Notes under the pieces: model-generated
Database searches by the model: none
What the model was told of the DNA's origin: nothing
What the model saw: the letters and a program-made list of their open reading frames with translations, nothing else
Part shown: one piece after another, positions 11,633 to 22,181 of the stretch
Numbering within the stretch: the stretch's first letter is position 1
Layout: the number at the start of each line of letters is the position of its first letter
Origin: Gammaproteobacteria bacterium
Lineage (GTDB): Bacteria > Pseudomonadota > Gammaproteobacteria > SZUA-140
Direction of reading: 5' to 3'
Assembly (NCBI GenBank): GCA_016218365.1
Contig: JACREF010000025.1
Coordinates: 30,880-94,879, forward strand
Length of the DNA: 64,000 nt
Program-made: the position numbers and the translations under genes

Positions 11633-11721
11633 TATAATATCGGGGTAACACAGCATTCCACGGGTGGCCTGCCTCACAGGTCGCCCCGGATGCTTGCCTG
11701 ACTGCCTGCTGACTTTTCTTG

Positions 11722-12210
11722 CTAACGCTGCAGATGGCGTCGCTCAATGTCGGCCAGCAGACCGGCACTGGCCGCGTCAACCAGATCGAGCACCCGTTCA
11801 AAACCGCTGTCGCCGCCATAATACGGATCAGGGACCTCGCGGGTCTCCAGATGGGGTGCATAGCGCAGAAACAGCGAGATCTTGCGCTGCAAGGCCTGAT
11901 CAGGACACATCGCCAGCAGGTTATCCAGGTTCTCGTTATCCATCGCCAGGATGTAATCGAAGGTCTCGAAGTCGCTGCGCGCCACCCGGCGTGCCACCAG
12001 CATGCTGAGATCGATGCCGCGGCGCGCGGCCGCCTGCTGGGACCGGATATCCGGTGCCTTACCTATATGATAGGCATGGGTACCGGCCGAATCGATGTGG
12101 ACGACCTTTTCCAGCCCTCGCGCCTGCACCATAGCGCTCAACACGCCTTCGGCCGTCGGTGAGCGGCAGATATTTCCCAGACAGACAAATAGAACCCTGA
12201 CCATGAACAC
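11722..12210 (-). CDS. low molecular weight protein-tyrosine phosphatase
   Basis: VLFVCLGNICRSPTAEGV P-loop; DPYYGGDSGFERVLDLV. Confidence 0.95.
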   Translation of the reverse strand: MFMVRVLFVCLGNICRSPTAEGVLSAMVQARGLEKVVHIDSAGTHAYHIGKAPDIRSQQAAARRGIDLSMLVARRVARSDFETFDYILAMDNENLDNLLAMCPDQALQRKISLFLRYAPHLETREVPDPYYGGDSGFERVLDLVDAASAGLLADIERRHLQR

Positions 12211-12292
12211 TCCTGTACGATGCCGCGCTGTGACGGCGCCTGCCAGATATTGTAATATGGAGCCTGGATGCTGTCGCGGAGCCTAAGTCACC

Positions 12293-12553
12293 ATGGAACA
12301 GACTGTTGCTATCAAGGACCTGAGCCAGCTGATCGGCCGTCATATCCGCTATGAGGGCATTGCCTATCAGGTCATCGAGGTGCTGGAACACGATCACAAA
12401 CTGGTGCTGCAGGATGTTGGCCACCATACAACGATTCAGGCCGATCAACATGGCGAGGCCCGCCGCCGTGTGCCTCAGACCCGGACGCTGCATGTGCCGT
12501 TGCTGGATAACAGCCATTTCGACCTCGCCGGTATCGATCTGCTCGATCGTTGA
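12293..12553 (+). CDS. hypothetical protein (86 aa)
   Basis: Complete ORF with regular composition; no recognised domain. Confidence 0.6.
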   Translation: MEQTVAIKDLSQLIGRHIRYEGIAYQVIEVLEHDHKLVLQDVGHHTTIQADQHGEARRRVPQTRTLHVPLLDNSHFDLAGIDLLDR

Positions 12554-12631
12554 GACACCTCGGCTTAGACGGATAAACAGCCCGTCAGCCGCCTCTGACT
12601 GCTGACCATGCCGGTCCACAACCACCGCTGA

Positions 12632-13066
12632 TTACATCAGACTGCGGGCCCAGGCCAGCAGCCGCGGCAGGTCCAGCGCACCGGCCTGACGTGCCAGCTC
12701 CCTGCCCTGTCTGAACACGGCCAGGGTCGGGATGCTGCGAATATTATGGCGCTGCGCCAGCCGTTGCTCGGCCTCGGTATCCACCTTGGCCAGCCTGAGC
12801 TGTGGTTCCAGTGTAGCGGCCGCCTGTTCAAAGACCGGCGCCATCGTCCGGCACGGCCCACACCACGGCGCCCAGAAATCAACCAGCACCGGCAGATCGC
12901 TGTGATTGATGACCACATCGAAACTGGCTGCTGTCAGCGTCTGCGGCTGAGCGGTAAACAGCGCGCGCCGGCAGCGGCCGCAACTGGGGTGATCAACAAG
13001 CCTCGCCACCGGGATCCGATTGATCGCCAGACAGTGTGGACAGACGGTATGTACAGGATCGGCCAT
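12632..13066 (-). CDS. trxC: thioredoxin TrxC (thioredoxin 2)
   Basis: N-terminal zinc-finger Cys pairs (VCPHC, CGRC) plus WAPWCGPC; start chosen at MADPVHTV. Confidence 0.93.
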   Translation of the reverse strand: MADPVHTVCPHCLAINRIPVARLVDHPSCGRCRRALFTAQPQTLTAASFDVVINHSDLPVLVDFWAPWCGPCRTMAPVFEQAAATLEPQLRLAKVDTEAEQRLAQRHNIRSIPTLAVFRQGRELARQAGALDLPRLLAWARSLM

Positions 13067-13240
13067 ATAAACTCCGCTGGGGTATATCCGCATAATGAGG
13101 TGCATACCGAGCGCTTTCAAGCCGTGACCGTGGCACCGCTGACGTTCACCAGCCGTGTTGACTTGACGCAGTCGCTCTGGCAGGCTGCGCCGGCGATGCC
13201 TTGGCCCGCCCCATTGTCTACGCCTTCACGGAGTAACGGA

Positions 13241-14143
13241 TTGTTATCACCGATCTATGCAGCACTGATCCTGATCTGGTCAACGACACCGCTGGCTATC
13301 CAGTGGAGCAGCGGCGGCGTCACGGCGCTGTTCGGTGTCACCGGCCGGATGCTGATCGGCACCCTGCTATGCCTGGTGCTGCTGATCATCAGCGGCGACC
13401 GGCTGCCACTGCACCGCCAGGCCCTGCAGGCCTATGCCGCAGCGGCCATCGGCCTGTACGGCTCGATGATCTGTGTCTATTGGGGGGCACAATTCATCCC
13501 GTCCGGGCTGGTGTCGGTGCTGTTCGGTCTGACACCGGTATTCACGGCCTTGTTCGCAACCCTGCAACTGCAGGAACGCTCCGGGCCGCAGCAATGGTTT
13601 GGCATGGCGCTGGGCCTGGCCGGACTGGCGCTGCTGTTTCATCAGTCACTCAGCGATCAGCGCATCGCCGCAGACGGGGTGCTGGTGGTGCTTGTTGCGG
13701 TAATCCTGAATGCACTCAGCATGGTCATGGTCAAGGCCCGTAACCAGGGGCTGTCGACGCTGGCGCTGACCAGCGGTGGTCTGAGCCTGGCGCTGCCGTT
13801 ATACCTGATGACCTGGTGGCTGCTGGATGGCAACTGGCCAGCAGACATCCCGACCCGCACCTGGGGTTCGATCCTGTATCTGGGAATCGTCGGCTCGGTG
13901 ATCGGTTTCATGCTGTTTTTTCATGTACTGGGTCGAGCGCGTGCCAACCAGGTCGCCCTGATCACCCTGATCACACCGCTGACCGCATTATGGATCGGCC
14001 ACCTGTTCAACGGTGAAAGTCTGTCGCCACTGTCCTGGCTCGGGACCATGACCATCCTCAGTGGACTCGTGATCCATCAGTGGCACATCATCATCCGGCG
14101 CAGCGCGCCGCAGCCACTGGCCAGCACCCGACCCGAGGATTAG
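13241..14143 (+). CDS. EamA/DMT family transporter
   Basis: About 10 TM segments, two EamA halves; likely TTG start at 13241 after a GGAG-type SD (the long ORF extends upstream to 12746). Confidence 0.85.
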   Translation: MLSPIYAALILIWSTTPLAIQWSSGGVTALFGVTGRMLIGTLLCLVLLIISGDRLPLHRQALQAYAAAAIGLYGSMICVYWGAQFIPSGLVSVLFGLTPVFTALFATLQLQERSGPQQWFGMALGLAGLALLFHQSLSDQRIAADGVLVVLVAVILNALSMVMVKARNQGLSTLALTSGGLSLALPLYLMTWWLLDGNWPADIPTRTWGSILYLGIVGSVIGFMLFFHVLGRARANQVALITLITPLTALWIGHLFNGESLSPLSWLGTMTILSGLVIHQWHIIIRRSAPQPLASTRPED

Positions 14144-14171
14144 AATATCATCCATACTTTCAGGTACTGAC

Positions 14172-14513
14172 ATGAACACTGCTGACGCTGCACTCGAAAC
14201 CGCCATCACTGCCATCAAGTCGACCCAGGGCCGGCTTGCGGTTGCGATCGGCATTGCCATGGGGATCATCCTGATGGTGTATTTTCTGACCTTCTCGATG
14301 CTGGTCAATCATCTGAACAGCGGCTTGTTATGGTTTCAGGGACTGAGCGCGATACTGATGATTGTGGCATTCTTCTATCTGCACCGGCTGAGTTTTCAAC
14401 TGGCGTTATTGCGTCATCGCCGCAGCTTTGGCGGGCAACCGTGGTACGTGCAGCTGACGTCGCGCCATGCAACACAAACGGTACCACAGGTGGTGCGGGA
14501 GTTACGACGCTGA
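14172..14513 (+). CDS. hypothetical membrane protein (113 aa, two TM)
   Basis: Two hydrophobic segments; ORF ends next to a repeat element. Confidence 0.65.
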   Translation: MNTADAALETAITAIKSTQGRLAVAIGIAMGIILMVYFLTFSMLVNHLNSGLLWFQGLSAILMIVAFFYLHRLSFQLALLRHRRSFGGQPWYVQLTSRHATQTVPQVVRELRR

Positions 14514-14575
14514 CAGGATGTTGATAAATGGCGGCGCATCCTTGCGCCGCACACAGGCTGTTTTTCAACAGCCTG
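14514..14575. repeat. Short repeat element (family A) between convergent genes, CAGGATGTTG...CAACAGCCTG
   Basis: Same sequence family, with an internal deletion, as the reverse complement of 19602-19686; contains the stop codon of the MCP gene and directly follows the TGA of the 113-aa ORF. Confidence 0.8.
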
Positions 14576-16553
14576 CCAAGTGATGACCGCTGATCCGGCC
14601 GGCCGAATGTGTCAATTCGTTACAAACCGCCTCCAGCATCCTCAGCTGCTGCTGCAGTTCCAGGACCTGGCCATCATGCCCTGCAGACGCTGGCAGATCT
14701 GCCAGCGTACTGGCTGCCTGGTGTAACATCCGCTGCTGTTGCCGCACGGTTTGTGCCAGCCGGTTCATGGTATCGGTCATACCCTCCAGCAGCTGGTTGC
14801 AATCCGTAAATTGCCGGATAGCATCCCCAAGAACACTACACTGCCCCTTGAACTGCTGTTGATCGTTCAGCAGGTGATCAACGGTCTGCTGTGAGCTGCG
14901 ACGCAAGGCGTCGATCATGCCATAGATCTCCTTGGTGGCATCCTGGCTGCGTTGTGCGAGCTTGCGCACCTCGTCGGCAACCACGGCAAAACCGCGCCCG
15001 CTGTCACCGGCCCGCGCTGCCTCGATGGCGGCATTCAGTGCCAATAGATTGGTCTGTTCCGATATCGATTGAATAACCGAGGCTACCGCGGCGATCCGGT
15101 CAGTATTGCCATTCAATGTTCCAAGCAACTGCTGGGTCTGTCCCAGTGATGTGTCATTGTTGTCGACCAGCCCTGTGATGGCTGACAGCGACTGGTTCAA
15201 ATTAGCAAAACGGCCGTTGATCTGACGTAGCTGATCCGAGTGTTGCCCGGCCTCCACGGCCAGTGACTCCAGGCCATCGGTCAGCTGCGGTGGCATCACC
15301 ATGTCGTGACGATGATGTTTTTCTACAGTCCTGACTTGTGATGCAGTGACCACTGCAGCGATCTGCTGGACGGTGTCATGCAATTGCTGATGTGCGCGCT
15401 GGATTGTCTGTTGCAGCTGCCGGGAACGATCAATCAGGATATGTACGGCGTCAGGAACATCCACTACCATGGCCCCATCACGGTCAGGCATTGCAAGATC
15501 AGGCAGTGCCGCTGACAGCAGCTGTTGCAATTCCGCAGTCATACGGCGATCCGGCGCTGGCCTGCGCAGATCGATAGCGATGCTGACCACAAGCAGTATC
15601 AGCGCAGCCACCAGCAACAGGGTTTGCCTGCCGCCGGTTGCCGCCCCACGCTCCATTGTCGTGGCAGCTGATGACAGCTGCTGATAGTGTCCGGTGAGCT
15701 GTGTGATATAGCGGTTGCTGGTCTGATACCAGTCTCCAGGATCGACATGAAACTGGCCGCGCTCAGCATGTGCCGTCGCCTGGTCACGAAACCTGTCGAG
15801 TGCCTCTTTGTCTGCAGTCAGTGCGCTCTGGAACGCCGCACCCGCCTCAGCCGTCACATCAGACAGAAAGATCTTCTGATAGGCATCCTGTGCCGACACC
15901 ATTGAGATGAAAGCACTGTACATGCCAATACTGAAACCATCTTCAGCAAAGGTATCCAGCAGGATCGCCTGTTCAACACTGGCGCGCTCGATGACCTGCA
16001 GCAGACTGTGCAAGGCGGGGTGATGGGCGGAGTGCCCTCCTGCCGCATCGACGCTGATCCCGGCCAGTATGCCCAGCAACTGGCTGTGCAAGTTAGAGTA
16101 ATAGTTGATGACCATCCCCACGGTCAAGCGTTGCTCGGCAACACCCTGCCGGACATCGGGCAGGCGTTGCAGTTGCCTCTTCCAGTCATCCAGCTGTGCC
16201 GTATCCAGCCGCCAGTCCTGGAGTCGATCTTTAATGGCTGCGATAAAGGCGGCCAGTTGTTGATCGGTATCGCGGTATTGAGTACTCAGGGCATCCATCA
16301 TCGATCCATCAATGCCCTTCATGCTGCGTATGGCCAGACCACGCTCCTGGCGTAGCGCAGTCAGCAACGGACCCGCCAGCTGCAGGGCTGCCACATCCGG
16401 TGGAACAGCGTGCACCGGGGTCCATGAACGCAGCCCCGGCACCGCGGCAACGATGATCAGGGCGGCGGTCACAAGCAATACCAGCATACGTGCCCGCTGT
16501 GCCCTGCTGCGTGATGCAGAAAATCCTCTTGCCGGCGCTGCGCTGGGCATCAT
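14565..16553 (-). CDS. methyl-accepting chemotaxis protein with NIT-like (nitrate/nitrite-sensing) periplasmic domain
   Basis: Signalling tip [39 protein letters not shown]-terminal [15 protein letters not shown]-type motif between TMs. Confidence 0.85.
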   Translation of the reverse strand: MMPSAAPARGFSASRSRAQRARMLVLLVTAALIIVAAVPGLRSWTPVHAVPPDVAALQLAGPLLTALRQERGLAIRSMKGIDGSMMDALSTQYRDTDQQLAAFIAAIKDRLQDWRLDTAQLDDWKRQLQRLPDVRQGVAEQRLTVGMVINYYSNLHSQLLGILAGISVDAAGGHSAHHPALHSLLQVIERASVEQAILLDTFAEDGFSIGMYSAFISMVSAQDAYQKIFLSDVTAEAGAAFQSALTADKEALDRFRDQATAHAERGQFHVDPGDWYQTSNRYITQLTGHYQQLSSAATTMERGAATGGRQTLLLVAALILLVVSIAIDLRRPAPDRRMTAELQQLLSAALPDLAMPDRDGAMVVDVPDAVHILIDRSRQLQQTIQRAHQQLHDTVQQIAAVVTASQVRTVEKHHRHDMVMPPQLTDGLESLAVEAGQHSDQLRQINGRFANLNQSLSAITGLVDNNDTSLGQTQQLLGTLNGNTDRIAAVASVIQSISEQTNLLALNAAIEAARAGDSGRGFAVVADEVRKLAQRSQDATKEIYGMIDALRRSSQQTVDHLLNDQQQFKGQCSVLGDAIRQFTDCNQLLEGMTDTMNRLAQTVRQQQRMLHQAASTLADLPASAGHDGQVLELQQQLRMLEAVCNELTHSAGRISGHHLAGC

Positions 16554-16718
16554 ATCCTCTTGGTCACTCAGTCAAATTACACCCCATGGTCTCATCAAGC
16601 ATCGACACAGCGACGTGAAACTTAAGCGGCGGTAACCTGTCTAGTGTGGGCATCTTCACCAGCGGGCCTGCCTATGCCGCGTGGCGGCGCTTGGCCATCC
16701 GAATGAGAATAGATAAAA

Positions 16719-19601
16719 ATGTTTAATATCAATTATAAATCAACATTATTTAATTATTTACTTAATGTAATAGTCACCGCCGGGATGGCCCTGTATGCCA
16801 TCTGGACCCTCCCGGCATTTGCCACGGACATCCAAAAGCCCCCGCTGGATCCGGCCAGTTATGAATACCTGGAACTGCCTAACAAGATGAAGGTGGTACT
16901 GGTCTCCGACCCGACCGCCACCAAGGCGGGGGCAACCATGAATGTCGCCGTGGGCTCGTTTGATGAGCCTGCGGAGCGCGCCGGTCTGGCACACTTCCTC
17001 GAACATATGCTGTTCCTGGGCACGGCGAAATACCCTGACCCCGACTCCTACCATTCTTTCATGTCCAAACATGGTGGCACGGATAACGCCTACACCAGCG
17101 CAGAAAACACCGTCTATTATTTCGAACTTGATAATGCCCAGCTCCATGAGGGCCTGGACCGCTTTTCGCAGTTCTTCATCGCCCCATTGTTTAATAGTGA
17201 ACTGGTGGAGCGTGAGCGGATGGCAGTCGAATCAGAATACCGCGCCAAGGTCCGCGATGAGCCACGTCGCATCGGCGCCGCACTGATGGAAACAGCCAAT
17301 CCGGCGCATCCCTACGCACACTTTGCCGTTGGCAACCAGGTGACACTGGGGGATCGCCCCGGCTCAATGGTGCGTGACGAGCTGATCAGTTTTTACCAGC
17401 AGCATTATTCAGCCAACCTGATGACGCTGGCGATCCTTGGCAACGAGCCATTGCCGGTACTGCGTCAGTGGGCCAGCGAACTGTTTTCGGCCATCCCGAA
17501 TTCCGACCGATCCGCATTGCAACTGGATACTCCATTGTATCTGCCAACACAAAATCCGCTGCGCATTGATGTCGTGCCGCTCAAGGATATTCGTCAGATG
17601 ACCATGAGCTTTAGCGTGCCCTGGAGGCGGGAATATTACGCCATCGATCCTACTGAGATCTTTTCCGAGCTGCTTGGCCATGAGGGTTATGGCAGCCTCT
17701 ACTCCGTCCTCAAGCACCAGGGCTGGATCACCAGACTGAACTCCGGCGCCGGGATTGTGGCCAATAATTTTGCATCATTTGATGTGGATTTCGATCTAAC
17801 CGAGGAGGGTATCCATCATCAGGACCAAATCATCGCCCTGACCTTCAAATATATCGACCTGATCAAGGCTCGCGGCATCAAGCGCCGATTCCATGATGAA
17901 GTGACCTTGATCAAGGATAACAAGTTCCGGTTCCGCGACAAATCATCACCCTCTAATGAAACAACGTTACTGGCCAATAACCTGCAGCTGTATCCACCCG
18001 AATTTGTCATCAGAGGCCCTTACCAGACCAATGATTTTAATCTGCAGGCCACCCTCGACATGATGGCATGGCTGCGCCCAGACAACATGCGACTGATCAT
18101 CGTCGACCCGGCCAACAATGGTGATCACCGTGATCAATGGTATGACACACCCTACGCTGTATCGGCACTGCAACCGGCCAAAGCCGTGCAAGGGGTCTCG
18201 TTACTTGCCAAAAAATTATCGCTGCCACCCTCCAATCCATTCATCCCGACCGACCTGTCATTCAAGCGTAACAACCAGGCCAGCACCTTGCCGGTGAAGA
18301 TCCATGACAGCATCGGCCTGGAGGTGTGGCATCAGCAGGATCAGGAGTTCGGCATCCCCAAGGCCGATGTATTCATCACCATCGACAACGCTACCCGGGC
18401 GCTTACCACCCGCAACACGGCGCTGCTATGGGCCTATCTGGCGCTGGTTGACGATGCGCTCGATGAATACGGCTACCCGGCCAATATGGCCGGTCTTTAT
18501 TATCAGGTCTCGCAATCATTGCGCGGCATCACGATCCAGCTTCATGGTTACAATGACAAACAGGCACGGCTGCTCGATACCATCCTGGATAATATGCTGA
18601 AGCTGAAGGTCGAAGATACCCGTTTGTTCACCATCAAACAGAGGATCATCCGCGACCTGATCAATATGGGCATGGATCGCCCCTATATCCAGTCCATGAA
18701 CGAGACATCACGATTACTTAATCTCAATCAACCCAGTCGCGAGGAATTGATTGCGGCCATCAAACCGCTCACCCGCTCCGACATTAAAACATTCATCAAG
18801 ACCCTGTTTGGGCAGGCCCGAATTACCCTGCTGGCCCACGGTAACCTGTCGCCCGAACAGGCCATTGCCCTCGGCCAGCATACCCAGCATCGCGTGTCGA
18901 CCATCGCCAGGGTCAGCGCCGACCGTTCGGTACGTAACGGGATACTGCTCGATAACAAAACCTATGTTCAAAACATACCACTGCAACATGATGACTCATC
19001 CATCGTCGTCTATTACCAGGCACACGATGATGATCTGGATACCCAAGCACGCTTTGCACTGCTGCAGCAACTGCTGTATTCGCCGTTCTTCAACACACTG
19101 CGCACCGAACAGCAGCTGGGTTATGTCGTTAACAGTGGCGGACAATCCCTGTACCGACGTCCCGGTATACGCCTGGTGATCCAGTCTTCGGTGGCCGCTC
19201 CGGATGTCCTGCTCAGGAAAATTGATGCCTTTCTAGCTGAAAATGACAACGTCATGTCAGCCATCACTGATCAGGAGTTCGAGGCCTACCGTCAGGGGCT
19301 GTTATCAGAGCTATTGAAAAGAGACCCGAATCTCTCCAGCCGCAGCCAGCGCTACTTTGGCTTCATGGAAAAAGGCTACACCGATTTCCGCTATCAGGAG
19401 TCCCTGGCCACGGCCATCCGCGCGACGACCAAGCAACAGATCATCGACACCTATCACCAGCTGTTTCTGGGGCATGACTATGGCCGGTTGATCGTCAGCA
19501 ATACCGGTCAGCGGCACCACGGCACAGCACTGCCGGAACAGACGGTGCCGATCACTGACGTCGCGGCCTTCAGAGGCTCGCTGCCGCATTACCGCTACTA
19601 G
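16719..19601 (+). CDS. ptrA: M16 family metallopeptidase (pitrilysin/protease III-like)
   Basis: HFLEHMLFLGTAKYP HxxEH zinc motif, 960 aa, C-terminal inactive half. Confidence 0.9.
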   Translation: MFNINYKSTLFNYLLNVIVTAGMALYAIWTLPAFATDIQKPPLDPASYEYLELPNKMKVVLVSDPTATKAGATMNVAVGSFDEPAERAGLAHFLEHMLFLGTAKYPDPDSYHSFMSKHGGTDNAYTSAENTVYYFELDNAQLHEGLDRFSQFFIAPLFNSELVERERMAVESEYRAKVRDEPRRIGAALMETANPAHPYAHFAVGNQVTLGDRPGSMVRDELISFYQQHYSANLMTLAILGNEPLPVLRQWASELFSAIPNSDRSALQLDTPLYLPTQNPLRIDVVPLKDIRQMTMSFSVPWRREYYAIDPTEIFSELLGHEGYGSLYSVLKHQGWITRLNSGAGIVANNFASFDVDFDLTEEGIHHQDQIIALTFKYIDLIKARGIKRRFHDEVTLIKDNKFRFRDKSSPSNETTLLANNLQLYPPEFVIRGPYQTNDFNLQATLDMMAWLRPDNMRLIIVDPANNGDHRDQWYDTPYAVSALQPAKAVQGVSLLAKKLSLPPSNPFIPTDLSFKRNNQASTLPVKIHDSIGLEVWHQQDQEFGIPKADVFITIDNATRALTTRNTALLWAYLALVDDALDEYGYPANMAGLYYQVSQSLRGITIQLHGYNDKQARLLDTILDNMLKLKVEDTRLFTIKQRIIRDLINMGMDRPYIQSMNETSRLLNLNQPSREELIAAIKPLTRSDIKTFIKTLFGQARITLLAHGNLSPEQAIALGQHTQHRVSTIARVSADRSVRNGILLDNKTYVQNIPLQHDDSSIVVYYQAHDDDLDTQARFALLQQLLYSPFFNTLRTEQQLGYVVNSGGQSLYRRPGIRLVIQSSVAAPDVLLRKIDAFLAENDNVMSAITDQEFEAYRQGLLSELLKRDPNLSSRSQRYFGFMEKGYTDFRYQESLATAIRATTKQQIIDTYHQLFLGHDYGRLIVSNTGQRHHGTALPEQTVPITDVAAFRGSLPHYRY

Positions 19602-19741
19602 CAGGCTGTTGAAAAACAGCCTGCGTGCGGCGCAAGGACGCGCCGCCATTTTTCAAACCGGGTTTATCTACTTGAAAAACATCCTGCTAGCAGAATGCTG
19701 AAAAATTTTTGCTTTGCTCCAGGCTGTTTTTCAACAACCTG
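19602..19741. repeat. Tandem family A repeats separated by CTAG, between convergent ptrA and lpxB
   Basis: CTAG-CAGGCTGTTGAAAAA...CATCCTG-CTAG-CAGAATGCTGAAAAA...CAACAACCTG-CTAG (CTAG at 19598, 19687, 19742). Confidence 0.85.
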
Positions 19742-20896
19742 CTAGGGGGGTGTCGCGGCAAGCTCGAGAATGGCGCGGGCGGCGCTGTTGCCGGCATCCT
19801 GGCGCAACAAGTGGTGCAGGCGAGTGAACTCCTGCTGCATCTGACCCACCACCTCTGGCTCATCGAGAAACTGGATCAGCATTTCCCCCATGGTCTCGGG
19901 GCGTATGCGATCCTGGATGTATTCCGGGACCAGTGTCTGGGCGGACAACAGGTTGGGCAGTGAAAAATGCCTGACCTTGACCAGACGACGGGCGATCGCA
20001 TACGTCAGCGTCGATACTCGATAGGCCACCACCATCGGCCGCTTCAACAACATGGCCTCCAACGCGGCGGTGCCACAGGCCAGCAATACGGCATCCGCAG
20101 CACACATCGCCTCATGCGACTGACCGATGAACAAACGTACCGGCAGCTGAGGTGCGAGGACACTCAGCCGTTGTGAAAAATAGTCGCGGTGTGACCCACT
20201 GATCAGTGGGACGATAAATTCAACATCGGGACGTTGGCGGCAACACCACAGTGCGGTCCTGATGAAATCATCGGTCAGGGCACGGACCTCGCTGCTGCGA
20301 CTGCCAGGCAACAGGGCAACCACCCTGGCGTCAGGGCTCAGGTTCAATGTGCGACGCGCGGCATGTCGATCAGGTAGCAAATCAATCATGTCGGCCAGCG
20401 GGTGGCCAACAAAGCGCACCGGAATGTTGTACCCCTGGTAAAAGGCCTCCTCGAAGGGAAACAGGGTCAGCATCAGATCGACACTGCGGGCGATCTTATG
20501 CAATCGATAACGACGCCAGGCCCAGACCGACGGGCTGACATAGTGCACCGTAGTGATACCAGCCCGCTTCAATCTCGACTCAAGGCCAAGATTGAAATCA
20601 GGGGCGTCGACACCGATGAAGATATCCGGCGGATCGGCGATCAATTGCCGGGCCAGCCGATTACGGGCGCGCAGCAGCTCGGGGTAGCGTCCCAGCACCT
20701 CGGTCAGTCCCATCACCGCCAGCCGCTCCAGCGGATACAGACCCTGACAACCCTGCTCCAGCATGCGCGGACCGGCAATGCCGACAAAACTGATCTCCGG
20801 GTGCAGTACACGCAATGCGCGCATCAGATTGGCTGCCAGCAGGTCACCGGAGGTCTCCCCGGCCACGATGCCGATGCGCAGCGGCTTACTCATCAC
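19742..20896 (-). CDS. lpxB: lipid-A-disaccharide synthase
   Basis: IGIVAGETSGDLLAANLMRAL; LLPGSRSSEV; after lpxA. Confidence 0.96.
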   Translation of the reverse strand: MMSKPLRIGIVAGETSGDLLAANLMRALRVLHPEISFVGIAGPRMLEQGCQGLYPLERLAVMGLTEVLGRYPELLRARNRLARQLIADPPDIFIGVDAPDFNLGLESRLKRAGITTVHYVSPSVWAWRRYRLHKIARSVDLMLTLFPFEEAFYQGYNIPVRFVGHPLADMIDLLPDRHAARRTLNLSPDARVVALLPGSRSSEVRALTDDFIRTALWCCRQRPDVEFIVPLISGSHRDYFSQRLSVLAPQLPVRLFIGQSHEAMCAADAVLLACGTAALEAMLLKRPMVVAYRVSTLTYAIARRLVKVRHFSLPNLLSAQTLVPEYIQDRIRPETMGEMLIQFLDEPEVVGQMQQEFTRLHHLLRQDAGNSAARAILELAATPP

Positions 20897-20920
20897 CTGA
20901 AATCCGGCTACAACACGTGC

Positions 20921-21691
20921 TCAGCGCACGATGCCACGGCTGGCCTGACGCAGGAAGTCAGTCAGATAATTCAGTTCCGGGCATCCTGGGTCGAGACTGG
21001 AGATCGCAGCGATCGCCTCCTCCACCGGCAGCCCGGATTTATACAGCAGCTTGTAGGACTGGCGCAGCAGCCGCAGTACCTCCGGGCTGAAACCACGCCG
21101 CTTCAGGCCTTCAGTGTTCAGGCCATGAGGCGCGGCCATGTGGCCGGATACCAGCACGTAGGGCGGAACATCCTTGGAGATCACGCTGCCCATGGCGGTA
21201 AAGCAGTGGGCGCCGATCTTGCAAAATTGATGGACCAGCGTAAACCCGCCGAGGATCGCATGATCACCGACCATGACATGGCCGGCAATCGAGGCATTAT
21301 TGGAAAATATCGTGTGATTGCCGACCTCGCAATCATGGGCAATATGGGCGCCGATCATGATCCAGTTATCATTACCGAGCCGGGTGATGCCGCGATCCTG
21401 TGTGGTACCGCGATTTACCGTGACGTATTCGCGGAAGACATTGCGATCACCGATCTCCAGGTAGGTCGGCTCGCCGGCGTACTTCTTGTCCTGGGGGGCA
21501 TCGCCAATGGAACAGAACTGGAAGAAACGGTTTTCGGTACCGATCCGGCTCGGGCCGCGGATCACCACATGCGGGCCGATGACACAGCCGTCCCCAATCT
21601 CGACCCCGGGGCCAATGATGCTGTAAGGCCCGACCTCAACCCCCCTGCCCAGTCGTGCATCCGCATCAACTTGCGCCGTCGGGTGAATCAA
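20921..21691 (-). CDS. lpxA: acyl-ACP-UDP-N-acetylglucosamine O-acyltransferase (TTG start overlapping fabZ stop)
   Basis: [33 protein letters not shown] left-handed beta-helix hexapeptides; ORF extends to 21733 but TTG at 21691 fits the family start. Confidence 0.94.
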   Translation of the reverse strand: MIHPTAQVDADARLGRGVEVGPYSIIGPGVEIGDGCVIGPHVVIRGPSRIGTENRFFQFCSIGDAPQDKKYAGEPTYLEIGDRNVFREYVTVNRGTTQDRGITRLGNDNWIMIGAHIAHDCEVGNHTIFSNNASIAGHVMVGDHAILGGFTLVHQFCKIGAHCFTAMGSVISKDVPPYVLVSGHMAAPHGLNTEGLKRRGFSPEVLRLLRQSYKLLYKSGLPVEEAIAAISSLDPGCPELNYLTDFLRQASRGIVR

Positions 21692-22170
21692 GCTTCGAGT
21701 TCCTTGGCTGCACACATGATCTTTGCACTGCACACCAGCTCGCCATCGACCATTGCCGTGGCGTCGAAGCGCCAGATATTGCGCACCGCGCGGATCACCT
21801 GTACCTCGATGATCAGCTGATCACCCGGTTCCACCGGTTTTTTGAAACGCGCCTCGTCGATTCCAACAAAATAATACAGAAAGCCGTTTTCCGGCGTGGT
21901 GTGGGTACTCTGTGAGGCCAGCAATCCTGTGGCCTGCGCCATGGCCTCCAGGATCAATACCCCCGGCATCACCGGCCGCACCGGAAAATGCCCGGGAAAA
22001 TACGGTTCGTTGATGGTGACATTCTTCAGCGCTGTCAGCGAAACGCCCGGATTGACGCTCAGCACCTTGTCGACCAGCAGGAACGGATAACGATGCGGCA
22101 GGTGCTTCAGGATCTCATGGATATCCATCGTCCCGAGGGCGGATCCATCGTTAATACTTTTATCATTCAT
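21688..22170 (-). CDS. fabZ: 3-hydroxyacyl-ACP dehydratase FabZ
   Basis: [34 protein letters not shown]. Confidence 0.96.
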   Translation of the reverse strand: MNDKSINDGSALGTMDIHEILKHLPHRYPFLLVDKVLSVNPGVSLTALKNVTINEPYFPGHFPVRPVMPGVLILEAMAQATGLLASQSTHTTPENGFLYYFVGIDEARFKKPVEPGDQLIIEVQVIRAVRNIWRFDATAMVDGELVCSAKIMCAAKELEA

Positions 22171-22181
22171 TAAGTTGGGCT

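Noticed and set aside
12746-13240. N-terminal extension of the DMT transporter ORF
   Set aside because: Overlaps trxC in antisense and lacks transporter features; the protein most plausibly starts at TTG 13241.
20402-21820. 472-aa plus-strand ORF
   Set aside because: Antisense shadow over lpxB/lpxA; no recognisable motifs.
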